Shown: piece after piece, positions 42,567 through 51,999 of the stretch
How positions within the stretch are numbered: position 1 is the first letter of the stretch
How the letters are laid out: each line of letters begins with the position of its first letter
Assembly (NCBI GenBank): GCA_031420415.1
Contig: JANOMT010000039.1
Span: 33,039-97,038, forward strand
Reading direction: 5' to 3'
DNA length: 64,000 nt
Source of the DNA: JANYGA01 sp031420415
GTDB taxonomy: Bacteria > Vulcanimicrobiota > Vulcanimicrobiia > Vulcanimicrobiales > Vulcanimicrobiaceae
Made by a program: the position numbers and the translations under genes
Notes under the pieces: generated by a model
Told to the model about the DNA's origin: nothing
The model's input: only the letters and a program-made list of their open reading frames with translations
Database searches by the model: none

Positions 42567-44062
42567 GCCACATCGATGCAACCGCGACGGCAATATCACG
42601 CGCGGTCAACGCACGCGAAATCTCTGCCGTGGAATTGGCGACGGCAATGCACGCGCGCATCGGCGAACGCGACGGCGCGGTCGGTGCGTATCTTTCGGAG
42701 ACGGCGGATCTCGCGCGCGCGCACGCGGAGCGCGTGGATGCGCGCGTCGCGGCTGGGGAACGGTTACCGCTCGCGGGCGTGCCGCTGGCGATCAAAGACA
42801 ATATGTGCCTCACGGGTACGGTCACAACGTGCGCGTCGAAGATTCTCGAGCACTGGGTTTCGCCGTACACGGCGACGGCCGTGCAGCGCTTGCTCGACGC
42901 GGGCGCGATTCCGCTCGGTAAAACCAACATGGACGAATTTGCGATGGGCAGTTCGTGTGAGAATAGCGCGCTGCGTAAAACCGCAAATCCGTGGGATCTC
43001 GGTCGCGTGCCCGGCGGTAGTTCGGGTGGCAGCGTTGCCGCGGTTGCGGCGGGTGAAGCCACGATCGCACTCGGTAGCGATACCGGCGGCTCGATTCGCG
43101 AACCCGCCGCGTTCTGCGGCGTCGTCGGCTTCAAACCGACCTACGGTCGCGTCTCGCGCTACGGGCTCATCGCGTTTGCCTCGAGCCTCGATCAGATCGG
43201 CCCGATCTCGAAGACGGTTGAAGACTCCGCGCTCGTTTACGACGTGATGGCGGGGCTCGATCCCATGGATGCAACGTCCGTCGATCGTCCCGTCGAGACG
43301 ACGGCGACGATGCTCCGAGAGGATCTGCGCGGCGTGCGCGTCGGCATCGTGGATGAATTCTCACTCGACAAACTCGATGCCGACGTGCGTGCGGTCTACG
43401 AGGCTGCATATGCAGATCTCGTGCGACTCGGCGCGACCCTCGTGCCCGTGAAGTTACCGACGGCCGATTACGGGGTGGCGACGTATTATCTCATCGCACC
43501 CGCGGAATGTTCGTCCAATCTCGCACGCTTCGACGGCATGCGATACGGCTTGCGTGTCGAGGGCAGCGACGTCGGCGCGACGTACGAGGCGACGCGTGCT
43601 GCGGGATTTGGCGACGAAGTCAAACGCCGGATCCTCATCGGCACGTACGCGCTTTCGAGCGGCTTTTACGACGCGTATTACGTGCGCGCGCAAAAAGCGC
43701 GAACCTTAATTGCGGCTGACTTCGCGAAAGCGTTTGCCGACTGCGATGTGATCGCATGCCCCTCAGCGTCGACGCCGGCGTTTACGTTCGATGCGAAATC
43801 GGATCCCGTGAGCATGTATTTGATGGACTACTATACCATTCCGATGTCGCTCGCGGGCCTCCCCTCGCTCTCGGTTCCGTGTGGATATGCGACGCCTGTG
43901 GGCGCCGCCGGACCCATGCCGCTCGGGCTTGAACTCTCGGGGCCGCTCTTCGCCGAGCGCGCGCTTTTGGGCATCGCGCATGCCTACGAACGCGGCACGA
44001 TGCACGCATCGAAACATACCATTCCGGCGATTGCCTCCGTTTCAACGGCTGGTACGCGATGA
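42563..44062 (+). CDS. gatA: Glutamyl/aspartyl-tRNA amidotransferase subunit GatA
   Basis: The 499-residue amidase releases ammonia from glutamine. It carries the Ser-cisSer-Lys triad in AIKDNMCLTG (Lys), the Gly/Ser-rich GGSSGGSVAAVAAGEA (cis-Ser) and GSDTGGSIREPAAFCG (nucleophile Ser), plus YGRVSRYGLIAFASSLDQIGP. Length is normal. It is coupled to gatC and to gatB by 4-nt overlaps. Confidence 0.97.
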   Translation: MSHIDATATAISRAVNAREISAVELATAMHARIGERDGAVGAYLSETADLARAHAERVDARVAAGERLPLAGVPLAIKDNMCLTGTVTTCASKILEHWVSPYTATAVQRLLDAGAIPLGKTNMDEFAMGSSCENSALRKTANPWDLGRVPGGSSGGSVAAVAAGEATIALGSDTGGSIREPAAFCGVVGFKPTYGRVSRYGLIAFASSLDQIGPISKTVEDSALVYDVMAGLDPMDATSVDRPVETTATMLREDLRGVRVGIVDEFSLDKLDADVRAVYEAAYADLVRLGATLVPVKLPTADYGVATYYLIAPAECSSNLARFDGMRYGLRVEGSDVGATYEATRAAGFGDEVKRRILIGTYALSSGFYDAYYVRAQKARTLIAADFAKAFADCDVIACPSASTPAFTFDAKSDPVSMYLMDYYTIPMSLAGLPSLSVPCGYATPVGAAGPMPLGLELSGPLFAERALLGIAHAYERGTMHASKHTIPAIASVSTAGTR

Positions 44063-45582
44063 GCGCGACGATGCCCGGTGCGAAAACGGCGATCGACATC
44101 AACGGGGTCGCCTACGAAGCCGTGATGGGCATCGAGTGTCACGTCGAATTGAAGACCGAGACGAAGATGTTCTGCGGCTGCCGCAACGTCTTCGGCGCGG
44201 AGCCGAACACGAACGTCTGCCCGGTGTGTCTCGGTATGCCCGGGGCGTTGCCCGTGCCGAATCGCCGTGCGATCGAAATGCTCGTGATGTCGGGGCTCGC
44301 GTTTTCAGCAGAGATTCCGGCGTTCTCGAAGTTCGATCGCAAGAATTATTTCTATCCCGACATGCCCAAAGATTATCAGATCTCGCAGTTCGATACGCCG
44401 CTCACGCAAGGTGGCGTCGTGCCGTTTTGGCTACCCGATGGTACGCAAGGCTCGTGTCGGCTCACGCGCATCCATCTCGAAGAAGACACGGGAAAATCCA
44501 CGCACGCATCGCGCGACGGACGCATCGCAGGCTCGACGCATTCGCTCGTCGATTTCAACCGCGCGGGCGTTCCGCTCATGGAGTGCGTCGGCGATCCCGA
44601 TATTCGTAGCGGCGCCGAAGCCGTGGCGTACCTCGAAGCGCTCAAACGCACGTTCGTCGCACTCGGCGTGAGCGACGTGAAGATGGAAGAAGGCTCGTTG
44701 CGTTGCGATGTCAATTTGAGCTTGCGTCCGATCGGGCAAAAAGAGTACGGCACGAAGGCCGAGATCAAAAACATGAACTCGTTTAATTCAGTCGCACGTG
44801 CGATCGAGAGCGAGATCGCACGTCAAGCGCAGATCATCCGTTCGGGTGGTCGCGTGCAGCAAGAGACGCGTGGCTGGGATGAGGCCGCGGGTGAGACGCA
44901 CTCGATGCGCAGCAAAGAGAAGGCGCACGATTACCGCTATTTCCCCGATCCCGACCTGCCGCCGATCGAATTCGCCGAAAGCGACGTCACGCGCCTACGC
45001 GGCATGCTCGGCGTTTCGCCGCAGGTGCGCCTCGATCGCATGATCGGCGTGGAGAAGCTTTCGATCGTGCAAGCCCACAACATCGTCGATAAGCCGGGCC
45101 TCGCCGATTACTACGACGCCGTGGTTGCCGCGGGTGCGAAGCCGCAAGCGGCGGTGAACCTCGTGCTCGGCGATCTCTCGCGTCTCGCAAACGAAACCGG
45201 CACGGCCGTACACGCATCCGCGCTGCGACCGTCGCGCGTCGCCGAACTGATCGTGGCCGTCGATGCGGGAACGATCAATTCGAAGACGCAGAAGGCGCTC
45301 GTCGAGCGATTCTACGCAAGTGACACGGCACAAACTCCGCTCACGAAAATCATCGAAGACGAAGGCCTCGGGCAAGTCAGCGATACCGGCGCGATCGATG
45401 CAATCGTCGCGGAAGTCGTCGCTGCGAATGAGAAGACGGTCGGCGAATATCGCGCGGGCAAGGTCAAAGTCATGGGCTTCCTCGTCGGTCAAATCATGAA
45501 GCAGAGTCGTGGGAAGGCCAACCCCGCGCTTGCCGAAGAGCGCCTGCGCGCCGTGCTCGGTGAGCCCGAGGGCGCCGCGTAG
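44059..45582 (+). CDS. gatB: Glutamyl/aspartyl-tRNA amidotransferase subunit GatB
   Basis: The 507-residue subunit binds Glu-tRNA(Gln)/Asp-tRNA(Asn) and activates the carboxylate with ATP. Motifs: GIECHVELKTETKMFCGC, NVCPVCLGMPGALPVPN, RKNYFYPDMPKDYQISQ, KNMNSFNSVARAIE and DYRYFPDPDLPP, with the C-terminal YqeY-like tail domain. All are canonical. The GNAT gene follows after 8 nt. Confidence 0.98.
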   Translation: MSATMPGAKTAIDINGVAYEAVMGIECHVELKTETKMFCGCRNVFGAEPNTNVCPVCLGMPGALPVPNRRAIEMLVMSGLAFSAEIPAFSKFDRKNYFYPDMPKDYQISQFDTPLTQGGVVPFWLPDGTQGSCRLTRIHLEEDTGKSTHASRDGRIAGSTHSLVDFNRAGVPLMECVGDPDIRSGAEAVAYLEALKRTFVALGVSDVKMEEGSLRCDVNLSLRPIGQKEYGTKAEIKNMNSFNSVARAIESEIARQAQIIRSGGRVQQETRGWDEAAGETHSMRSKEKAHDYRYFPDPDLPPIEFAESDVTRLRGMLGVSPQVRLDRMIGVEKLSIVQAHNIVDKPGLADYYDAVVAAGAKPQAAVNLVLGDLSRLANETGTAVHASALRPSRVAELIVAVDAGTINSKTQKALVERFYASDTAQTPLTKIIEDEGLGQVSDTGAIDAIVAEVVAANEKTVGEYRAGKVKVMGFLVGQIMKQSRGKANPALAEERLRAVLGEPEGAA

Positions 45583-45590
45583 CTACGATC

Positions 45591-46115
45591 GTGGACCAGG
45601 AAACGTACACCGCGCGCGGGCGCGTGCTCGTTCGTGCGTGTGTGGAAGACGTGCCGGGAATCGTCGCGCTCGAAACGGCGCCCGAGATGGCGCGGTATAT
45701 CGGGAATTGGTCGGCCGAGCGTCACCTCAAGCAGATCCAAGATCCGGCTTGGTGGTATCTGGTGACGCACGACGAGTGCGGCGCGGTCGATGGGCTCGCG
45801 ATCGTTGCCCAGTATTCGCCTCGGTTTCGGTGGTATGAACTCGCGCGTTTCGTTATCGCGCGGCCAGGCGAGGGTCGCGGTACCGACCTGCTGGTCCCCG
45901 TGATCGATCAGATTTTCGATCGGCTCAACGCGCACCGCATCCAACTCGACGCGTACACGGATAACGAGCGTGCGATCCGTGCCTACGAACGGGTCGGGTT
46001 TCGCCGCGAAGGTGTCCGGCGCGCCGCCGTGATGCGCGATGGAGTGTGGGTCGACCTCACCTTAATGGCGCTACTCGAAAACGAACGCGTCGTTCCTGCG
46101 GTTCAACGACCGTGA
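45591..46115 (+). CDS. GNAT-family N-acetyltransferase (RimJ/RimL-like)
   Basis: The 174-residue protein has the GNAT fold with VLVRACVEDVPGIVALE at the N-terminus, the acetyl-CoA-binding IARPGEGRGTDLL and the C-terminal RIQLDAYTDNERAIRAYERVGFRREGVRR. Such proteins acetylate N-termini of ribosomal proteins, antibiotics or small molecules; the target is unknown. It starts with GTG 45591 and its stop overlaps the mutS2 start (GTGA). Confidence 0.88.
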   Translation: MDQETYTARGRVLVRACVEDVPGIVALETAPEMARYIGNWSAERHLKQIQDPAWWYLVTHDECGAVDGLAIVAQYSPRFRWYELARFVIARPGEGRGTDLLVPVIDQIFDRLNAHRIQLDAYTDNERAIRAYERVGFRREGVRRAAVMRDGVWVDLTLMALLENERVVPAVQRP

Positions 46116-48628
46116 CCGAAGAAGCCATCTGGGCCGCGTACGAAGCGCACCTCCAGCAACGAACGAGAGATCCGGCGCCGCTTGCCGTAGCCATCGCCGA
46201 GCCGTTACCCGAGCCTATCTCGGAGCCCGAGCCCGAGCCCGAGCCCGTACACGAGCCGAGCAATCCGCTTGGGGATCGGCTTGCCGACGATCGCACCCTC
46301 GGCGTTCTCGACTGGCCTGCGGTACGAGCGCTCGTCGCGCGCGAGACGACGACCGATCGCGCGACCGCGCGCGCGCATGCGATGATTCCGCTCGTCGATT
46401 TCGCGCGCGTTCGTCTCGAACAAAAAGCGACGGCTGAGATGCGCGCGATCGCGACCGATTCCACGCTCGAACTTCCGCGCGTTCGCGAAGTCGGTGAAGC
46501 CGTCGCGCGTGCGGCGCGCGGCGGAACGCTCGCTCCCGACGAACTGCGCGAAATCGGTATCGCACTCGCCGCCGCCGACGCGGCCGTGCGTCGCATTCGT
46601 GCGAGCGTCGCACCGACGTTGCAGGCGCGCGCCGAGCTCGCGACGCCGCTCCCCGAAGTTGCGGCTGCGATCGATCGCGCGATCGGCGAACGCGGCGAGG
46701 TCCTCGACCGCGCTTCGCCCGCACTCGCACGTTATCGCCGTAACGTCACGCTCGCCCAAGACGACGCGCGCGAACGCTGCGCCGCGATCCTGCGTTCGCC
46801 CAAATACGCGAAAGCGATCCAGGACTCAATCGTCACCGTCCGCGAGAATCGTTTCGTCATTCCGATCAAAGCGGAGTTCGCGGGCGCCGTGCCCGGCGTG
46901 GTACACGACACGTCCTCGACCGGGCACACGCTCTTCATCGAGCCCCTCGACGCGCTCGAAGTCAACAACCGCGTGCGCACGATGCGTATCGAAGAACAGC
47001 GTGAAGTCGCGCGCATTCTCGGCGAACTCTCCGCACTCGTTGGGTCGCGCGCCGATCGCGCCGAGATCAATCTCGACGTGCTCGCCGATATCGATCTCGT
47101 GCTCGCGCGCGTGCGCGTAGCGCGTTCGATGGATGCGATCGCACCCGTGCTCGTCGATGACGCGAATATCGACGTGCGCATCGGGCGCCATCCGCTCTTG
47201 GGCGAGCGCGCCGTTCCGCAATCGCTCGCTCTCGACGGCGACGTGCGCTTTATCATCATCAGTGGCCCGAACATGGGCGGGAAAACAGTCGCGCTCAAGC
47301 TGCTCGGTCTTTTCGTGACGATGACGTATTGCGGCATGCAGATTCCCGCAGCCGAGGGGACGACGATCGGCGCGTTCTCGTATCTCGGCTGCGATGTGGG
47401 TGACGAACAATCGATCGCGGAGAACGCATCGACGTTCTCCGCGCACCTGCGGCGCCTGCGCACGATCGTCGAATCGGCGGGCGCGGGCGCGCTCGTGCTC
47501 GTCGATGAAATCGCGAGCGGCACGGAGCCCGCCTCGAGCGCTGCGCTCGGTATCGCAGTCGTCGAGAAATTGCTCGCATCGGGCGCGCGCGGCGTGGTGA
47601 CGACGCATAGTACGGAACTGAAGCTCTTTGCGCATTCGACTACGGGTGTGCTCAATGCGAGCGTCCGATTCGATCCCAAGACCTACGCGCCGACCTACGA
47701 ACTCGATCTCGGATCGCCCGGTCAGTCGCTCGCGTTCCCACTCGCGCGGACGCTCGGGCTCGATCGCCGCATCGTCGAACGCGCAGAGACGTTGCTCTCC
47801 ACGAGCGAACGTGATTACGATCGTGCGCTCGCCGAACTTTCCGAAGTCCGTAGCGCGGCCGCCGCGGAACGCGATGCCCTGGCGCGGGAACGCGGGCGGC
47901 TCACGAATCTCGAAGCGACGGCGCGCGAACGCATCGATGCACTCGATCGGGAACGGCGCAAACTCGCGAATGAAGCCGATGCACGATTGGGTCGGGCGCT
48001 TCGAGATTTTACGGCCGAACTCGAACGACGCAACCGCGATCGCGTCGGAAACGGTCGCGCGAAAGTCACCTCTGGCCAAGCGTCGTTGCTCGGGAAAGTG
48101 CTCGATGACGTCCACCGCGATCTCGGGATTCGTGAGCCCAAACCCGCACCCGCGTCTCCGCAAGAACGCGGCCTCGCAATCGGCGATCGCGTCTTCGTCG
48201 ATTCGCTCCAAAGTGAAGGCGAGATCGTCGAAGACTTCGGCAATGGTGTGCTCGTCGCGATTGGCGCGATGAAGACCGTCGTCCCAAAGAACGGCTTACG
48301 CATCGTGCGCCGCGCGGCGCAGATCGCGCGGCGCGAACGGTCGCGTGCGAACACGGGCGAGGCGACGCTCGAGGCCGCAACGACGGCGAGCGCCGAAATC
48401 GACGTGCGCGGGAAACGCTTCGTGGACGCGGAGCCGGTCGTCGATCGCTGGATCGACGAATCGACATTGCTCGGCCTCTCACCGCTACGCCTCATCCATG
48501 GCAAGGGCACGGGCCTTCTCGGCCGCGGATTGCAAGAGTGGCTCAAAACGCGAAGCGGCATCAAAGCCGTACGCTACGGTAATGCGGAAGAAGGCGGCGG
48601 CGGCGTCACGGTCTTCGAACTCCAATAG
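46112..48628 (+). CDS. mutS2: Endonuclease MutS2
   Basis: The 838-residue protein has the MutS-type core and lever (LDWPAVRALVARETTTDRA ... VVHDTSSTGHTLFIEPL), the ATPase with Walker A GPNMGGKTVALK, LVLVDEIASGTEP and TTHSTELK, a coiled coil (about 560-640), and a C-terminal Smr nuclease domain with LIHGKGTGLLGRGL. MutS2 suppresses recombination and rescues collided ribosomes in other bacteria. The first 50 or so residues are an unusual extension with a run of E-P dipeptides encoded by GAGCCC hexamers. GTG 46112 overlaps the GNAT stop. Confidence 0.95.
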   Translation: MTEEAIWAAYEAHLQQRTRDPAPLAVAIAEPLPEPISEPEPEPEPVHEPSNPLGDRLADDRTLGVLDWPAVRALVARETTTDRATARAHAMIPLVDFARVRLEQKATAEMRAIATDSTLELPRVREVGEAVARAARGGTLAPDELREIGIALAAADAAVRRIRASVAPTLQARAELATPLPEVAAAIDRAIGERGEVLDRASPALARYRRNVTLAQDDARERCAAILRSPKYAKAIQDSIVTVRENRFVIPIKAEFAGAVPGVVHDTSSTGHTLFIEPLDALEVNNRVRTMRIEEQREVARILGELSALVGSRADRAEINLDVLADIDLVLARVRVARSMDAIAPVLVDDANIDVRIGRHPLLGERAVPQSLALDGDVRFIIISGPNMGGKTVALKLLGLFVTMTYCGMQIPAAEGTTIGAFSYLGCDVGDEQSIAENASTFSAHLRRLRTIVESAGAGALVLVDEIASGTEPASSAALGIAVVEKLLASGARGVVTTHSTELKLFAHSTTGVLNASVRFDPKTYAPTYELDLGSPGQSLAFPLARTLGLDRRIVERAETLLSTSERDYDRALAELSEVRSAAAAERDALARERGRLTNLEATARERIDALDRERRKLANEADARLGRALRDFTAELERRNRDRVGNGRAKVTSGQASLLGKVLDDVHRDLGIREPKPAPASPQERGLAIGDRVFVDSLQSEGEIVEDFGNGVLVAIGAMKTVVPKNGLRIVRRAAQIARRERSRANTGEATLEAATTASAEIDVRGKRFVDAEPVVDRWIDESTLLGLSPLRLIHGKGTGLLGRGLQEWLKTRSGIKAVRYGNAEEGGGGVTVFELQ

Positions 48629-48679
48629 CGATCGCGCGTCGTTGACGAGTCGTCGTCGCGAGAGGGTTGTTCGCGCTGC

Positions 48680-48708
48680 TTGACATCGAGCTAGACATCG
48701 AGCACTAT
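48680..48708 (+). promoter_or_regulatory. Putative promoter with an embedded direct repeat, upstream of the DppA-like gene
   Basis: TTGACA (48680-48685), 17-nt spacer, CACTAT (48703-48708). The -35 is perfect but the -10 is weak. Overlapping it, GACATCGAGC occurs twice (48682-48691 and 48694-48703) with a 12-nt period, which could bind a regulator. Confidence 0.4.
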
Positions 48709-48809
48709 CCACGTAGACGTCCAAAAACTAATGCTAACGATCGCGAGCCGGTGCGCTGAGGGTGTACGGGCTCTTTTTTGTTTTTGCGTGCTTTCGGAGG
48801 ATCGTCAAG

Positions 48810-50435
48810 ATGGTTCGATGTCGCTTCGCTCGCGTTCTACGAGTCGCGATGGCAACGATGGTGCTCGCCTCGCTCGCGTTCTCTGTTCATCGCAGCGTCG
48901 GCATCGCGATGACGGTGCCACACGTTTTGACGATCTCCGACGCGGGCGATGTCAGCACGCTCAATCCACATCTCGCCCAATCAGCGGCGGTTGCAAACCT
49001 CTCGGAGATGACGATGGCATGGCTCGTCCGTTGGGATAAATACAATCAACCTTATCCCGAACTCGCGACGGAGATTCCCTCACAGGCCAACGGCGGCGTG
49101 AGCGCCGATGGTCGTACGATCATCTATCACATCCGCAAGGGTGTACGTTGGTCCGACGGCGCTCCCTTCGACGCCGATGACGTGGTGTTCAGTACGAAGG
49201 TTGTCAACGATCCCGCAAACGATGAAGGCGGGCGCCTCGATCAGATCGCGAGCGTCGAGGAACCCGATAAGTTCACCGTCGTCTACCATCTCAAAAAACC
49301 GTATGCGTCGTTTATCGAGGCGTTCTTTTCGAGTTGTTGTGCGAACCCATCGCTCCTTCCGAAGCACGTTTTATCACAATACCCAAATATCAATAACGTT
49401 CCGTATAACGCGCTTCCCATCGGGATCGGACCATTTCGTTTCGAACGCTGGGATCGTGGCAAGCAGGTCGTAATGGTCGCGGACCCGCTCTATTGGCGCG
49501 GGCGTCCGAAACTCGATAAGGTCGTGTATAAAATCGTGCCGGATCGCACGAAGCTCATGCAAGAGCTTACCGCACACACGGTCGACATGTGGTACCAATT
49601 CGGCGGGGCGTATCTCGCGCCGATTACGCAACTCGGCTCGTATACGATCCTCCGGCATCCGAGTTATGCATACGATCATCTCGACTTCAACCTCACCCAT
49701 CCGGCGGTCTCCGATCTTGCCGTGCGCCAGGCGTTGCGCCTCGCACTCGATCGCCGAGCGCTCGTCGAGACGGTCGCGCATGGCGTCGGCGTGGTCCAAG
49801 ATACCGCGGCTCCGCGTACGGCGCCCTATTACGCGGATCTCGGAACGACGCCGTACGATCCCGTCGCGGCCGACGCGATCCTCGATCGCGCCGGATGGAA
49901 ACGCGGTTCCGACGGCATCCGTGCGAAAGCCGGCTTACGGCTCGATCTCGCATTCGCTACCTCTTCCGGACAGCCCGATACCGACGCGCGGGTCGCTGTG
50001 GTTCGCGCCAATTGGAAAAATATCGGGGTCGATCTTCATGTCGATCGCTACCCGCCCGCGCAGATGTTCGCATCGGCGCAACAAGGCGGCATCATCTACG
50101 GCGACGCGTGGGATGTGGTGCTCTTTGCATTTGCTGCGGATCCGTTGGGCGATTTCTCGGGAAATTTGGGCTGCGCCGCGTTTCCGCCCGAAGGCCAGAA
50201 CGATCTTCATTGGTGCAATCACAAAGCGCAAATGGCGATGGATTCACTCGCCGGGCACTACCTCCAATCGCAGCGGACGGATGACGTGACGGTACTCATG
50301 CGCGAATTCATTCGCGACACGCCCTCGATCGTTCTCGCGCTACGGGAGGATCTTTTCGCCTTCGATAAAGCCTTGAAAAATTACGATCCCAATAACATCA
50401 CGCCATTCGACAACATGATGGACGTCGATATATAA
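48810..50435 (+). CDS. DppA/OppA-type ABC transporter substrate-binding protein
   Basis: The 541-residue exported protein has a signal peptide (about 1-32, MVLASLAFSVH...GIAM) and the family 5 binding fold: LTISDAGDVSTLNPHLAQ, TIIYHIRKGVRWSDGAPFDADDVVFS, NALPIGIGPFRFERW and VRQALRLALDRRALVETV. It would deliver peptides or similar ligands to a DppBC-type importer. ATG 48810 has GGAGG nine bases upstream and is preferred over GTG 48762. No transporter genes adjoin it; a DppB-like permease is encoded at 31.1 kb. Confidence 0.92.
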   Translation: MVRCRFARVLRVAMATMVLASLAFSVHRSVGIAMTVPHVLTISDAGDVSTLNPHLAQSAAVANLSEMTMAWLVRWDKYNQPYPELATEIPSQANGGVSADGRTIIYHIRKGVRWSDGAPFDADDVVFSTKVVNDPANDEGGRLDQIASVEEPDKFTVVYHLKKPYASFIEAFFSSCCANPSLLPKHVLSQYPNINNVPYNALPIGIGPFRFERWDRGKQVVMVADPLYWRGRPKLDKVVYKIVPDRTKLMQELTAHTVDMWYQFGGAYLAPITQLGSYTILRHPSYAYDHLDFNLTHPAVSDLAVRQALRLALDRRALVETVAHGVGVVQDTAAPRTAPYYADLGTTPYDPVAADAILDRAGWKRGSDGIRAKAGLRLDLAFATSSGQPDTDARVAVVRANWKNIGVDLHVDRYPPAQMFASAQQGGIIYGDAWDVVLFAFAADPLGDFSGNLGCAAFPPEGQNDLHWCNHKAQMAMDSLAGHYLQSQRTDDVTVLMREFIRDTPSIVLALREDLFAFDKALKNYDPNNITPFDNMMDVDI

Positions 50436-50552
50436 AGCCGCGCGCTATCCAAGGACCGGGCTCGTCTGCGGCACGTTCGCGTTCGGCGATGGGGAAGGCT
50501 CCCTCGCACGGCCTCGGGAAAATCGCCTGTTCGTCATGGAAACTGCACCCCG

Positions 50553-51758
50553 TTGACCCCCTGCGAACAAGCGCAATTCCTGACCGCGGGTTGCGATCAC
50601 GTCGAAACCGTCGCCGAACTCGAAGACCGCATCGCAAAAAAAACGCGTCTGACGGTGAAGTTCGGCATCGATCCCACGGGCTCGTTCTTGCATCTCGGGC
50701 ACGCCGTCGTGTTGCACAAAATGCAGCAATTCGTCGAACTCGGTCATCGCGTGATCTTGCTCATCGGCGATTTCACCGCGAAGATCGGCGACCCCACGGG
50801 TCGCAACGATACGCGCCCTCCGCTCACGGATGAAATGATCGCGGCGAACATGTGCGATTACACGGCGCAAGCGGGGACGGTGCTCGACCTCGCGCGCATC
50901 GAAGTGATGCACAATTCCACGTGGCTCTCACCGCTTTCGCTCGCCGATCTCATCGGGCTCATGGGCCGCACGACGGTCGCGCAGATGCTCTCACGCAACG
51001 ATTTCTCCAATCGCTATGCAACGGGCGCCCCAATCTCGCTACACGAGTTTCTCTATCCCGTCGCGCAAGCGTATGACAGCGTCGCGATGGAAGCCGACGT
51101 GGAACTCGGCGGGTCGGATCAGCTCTTCAACTTCTTACTCGCGCGCGAATACCAGCACGCCGCGGGGCAGCCGCGTCAGATTTGCTTGACGACGCCGATT
51201 CTCGAGGGCACCGACGGCGTCGTGCGCATGGGGAAATCGAAGGGTAATTTCATCGGCCTCACCGAGCCCGCTCCCGAACAATTCGGCAAGCTCATGAGCC
51301 TGCCCGATGAAATGCTGCCGCGCTATGCGGAACTGGTCGCTTTTCGCAATGCCGCCGCGATCGCGACGCTTGCGGCCGGGCTCGCCGACGGAACGCTCCA
51401 CCCGATGACTGCGAAAAAAGACCTCGCCGAAGAGATCGTCGCGCGCTATCATGGACACGCAGACGCTCGCAGTGCGCGCGAGCGATTCGAAGCGACGGTA
51501 CAACGTGGCGAACTTCCGGCCGAGATGTCGGAGATCGTCGCAGCGGAATCGTGGCGGTCGATCGGCGATGCACTCGTCGCGAGCGGATTCGCCGCAAGCA
51601 AACGAGAGGCGGAGCGGCTCGTCTCCGGCAACGGCGTCAAACTCGATGGGGCCGTCGTCGTCGATCCACGTCTCCCGTGGTCGATCTCTGCACCGACCGT
51701 TCTCTCCGTCGGCACGCGGCGCTTCGTGCGCGTCGTCCCGCACTCCAAGTCCAACTAA
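50553..51758 (+). CDS. tyrS: Tyrosyl-tRNA synthetase
   Basis: The 401-residue class I enzyme has FGIDPTGSFLHLGHAVVL (HIGH motif as HLGH), IGDFTAKIGDPTGR, the tyrosine-site region, LGGSDQLFNFLLAREYQ, the KMSKS-equivalent RMGKSKGNFI and a C-terminal S4 RNA-binding domain (AERLVSGNGVKLDG). It resembles the TyrRZ-type group. The TTG start at 50553 is the only one fitting the conserved N-terminus; the Shine-Dalgarno is weak. No T-box leader is seen. Confidence 0.96.
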   Translation: MTPCEQAQFLTAGCDHVETVAELEDRIAKKTRLTVKFGIDPTGSFLHLGHAVVLHKMQQFVELGHRVILLIGDFTAKIGDPTGRNDTRPPLTDEMIAANMCDYTAQAGTVLDLARIEVMHNSTWLSPLSLADLIGLMGRTTVAQMLSRNDFSNRYATGAPISLHEFLYPVAQAYDSVAMEADVELGGSDQLFNFLLAREYQHAAGQPRQICLTTPILEGTDGVVRMGKSKGNFIGLTEPAPEQFGKLMSLPDEMLPRYAELVAFRNAAAIATLAAGLADGTLHPMTAKKDLAEEIVARYHGHADARSARERFEATVQRGELPAEMSEIVAAESWRSIGDALVASGFAASKREAERLVSGNGVKLDGAVVVDPRLPWSISAPTVLSVGTRRFVRVVPHSKSN

Positions 51759-51767
51759 GGAAACATC

Positions 51768-51977
51768 GTGAGCAAACATCCCGCCGCCTCGTCGCCGCCG
51801 ATCACGTATACGGCGAAACCCGCACTCGGCGATCAAACCCTCACGTGTAAGCGCTGTACGCGCGTCTACGCCTATCCGTATGTCGGCGGTCCGTCGATTC
51901 GGTGCGAGTGCGGCTGGCGCTATGAGAATGTGAACGGTACGATCCGCGAATCGTTCACGCCGCGCCTCGGCGTCTAG
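51768..51977 (+). CDS. Small putative zinc-binding protein
   Basis: The 69-residue protein has a disordered N-terminus and a zinc-finger-like pair C-K-R-C (after TLT) and C-E-C-G (after SIR), with VYAYPYVGGPSIRC between. Function unknown. GTG 51768 follows AAGGAAACATC, 9 nt after tyrS, so it is probably in the same operon. It is convergent with hslO. Confidence 0.65.
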   Translation: MSKHPAASSPPITYTAKPALGDQTLTCKRCTRVYAYPYVGGPSIRCECGWRYENVNGTIRESFTPRLGV

Positions 51978-51999
51978 CGCCGCGGGGGCGAAACCGACC

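Noticed and set aside
46826..48211. 461-codon minus-strand frame opposite mutS2
   Set aside because: Same shadow pattern; mutS2 on the plus strand has all family motifs.
50436..50552. T-box or other riboswitch ahead of tyrS
   Set aside because: No T-box sequence, specifier stem or terminator/antiterminator pair is visible in this 117-nt gap.
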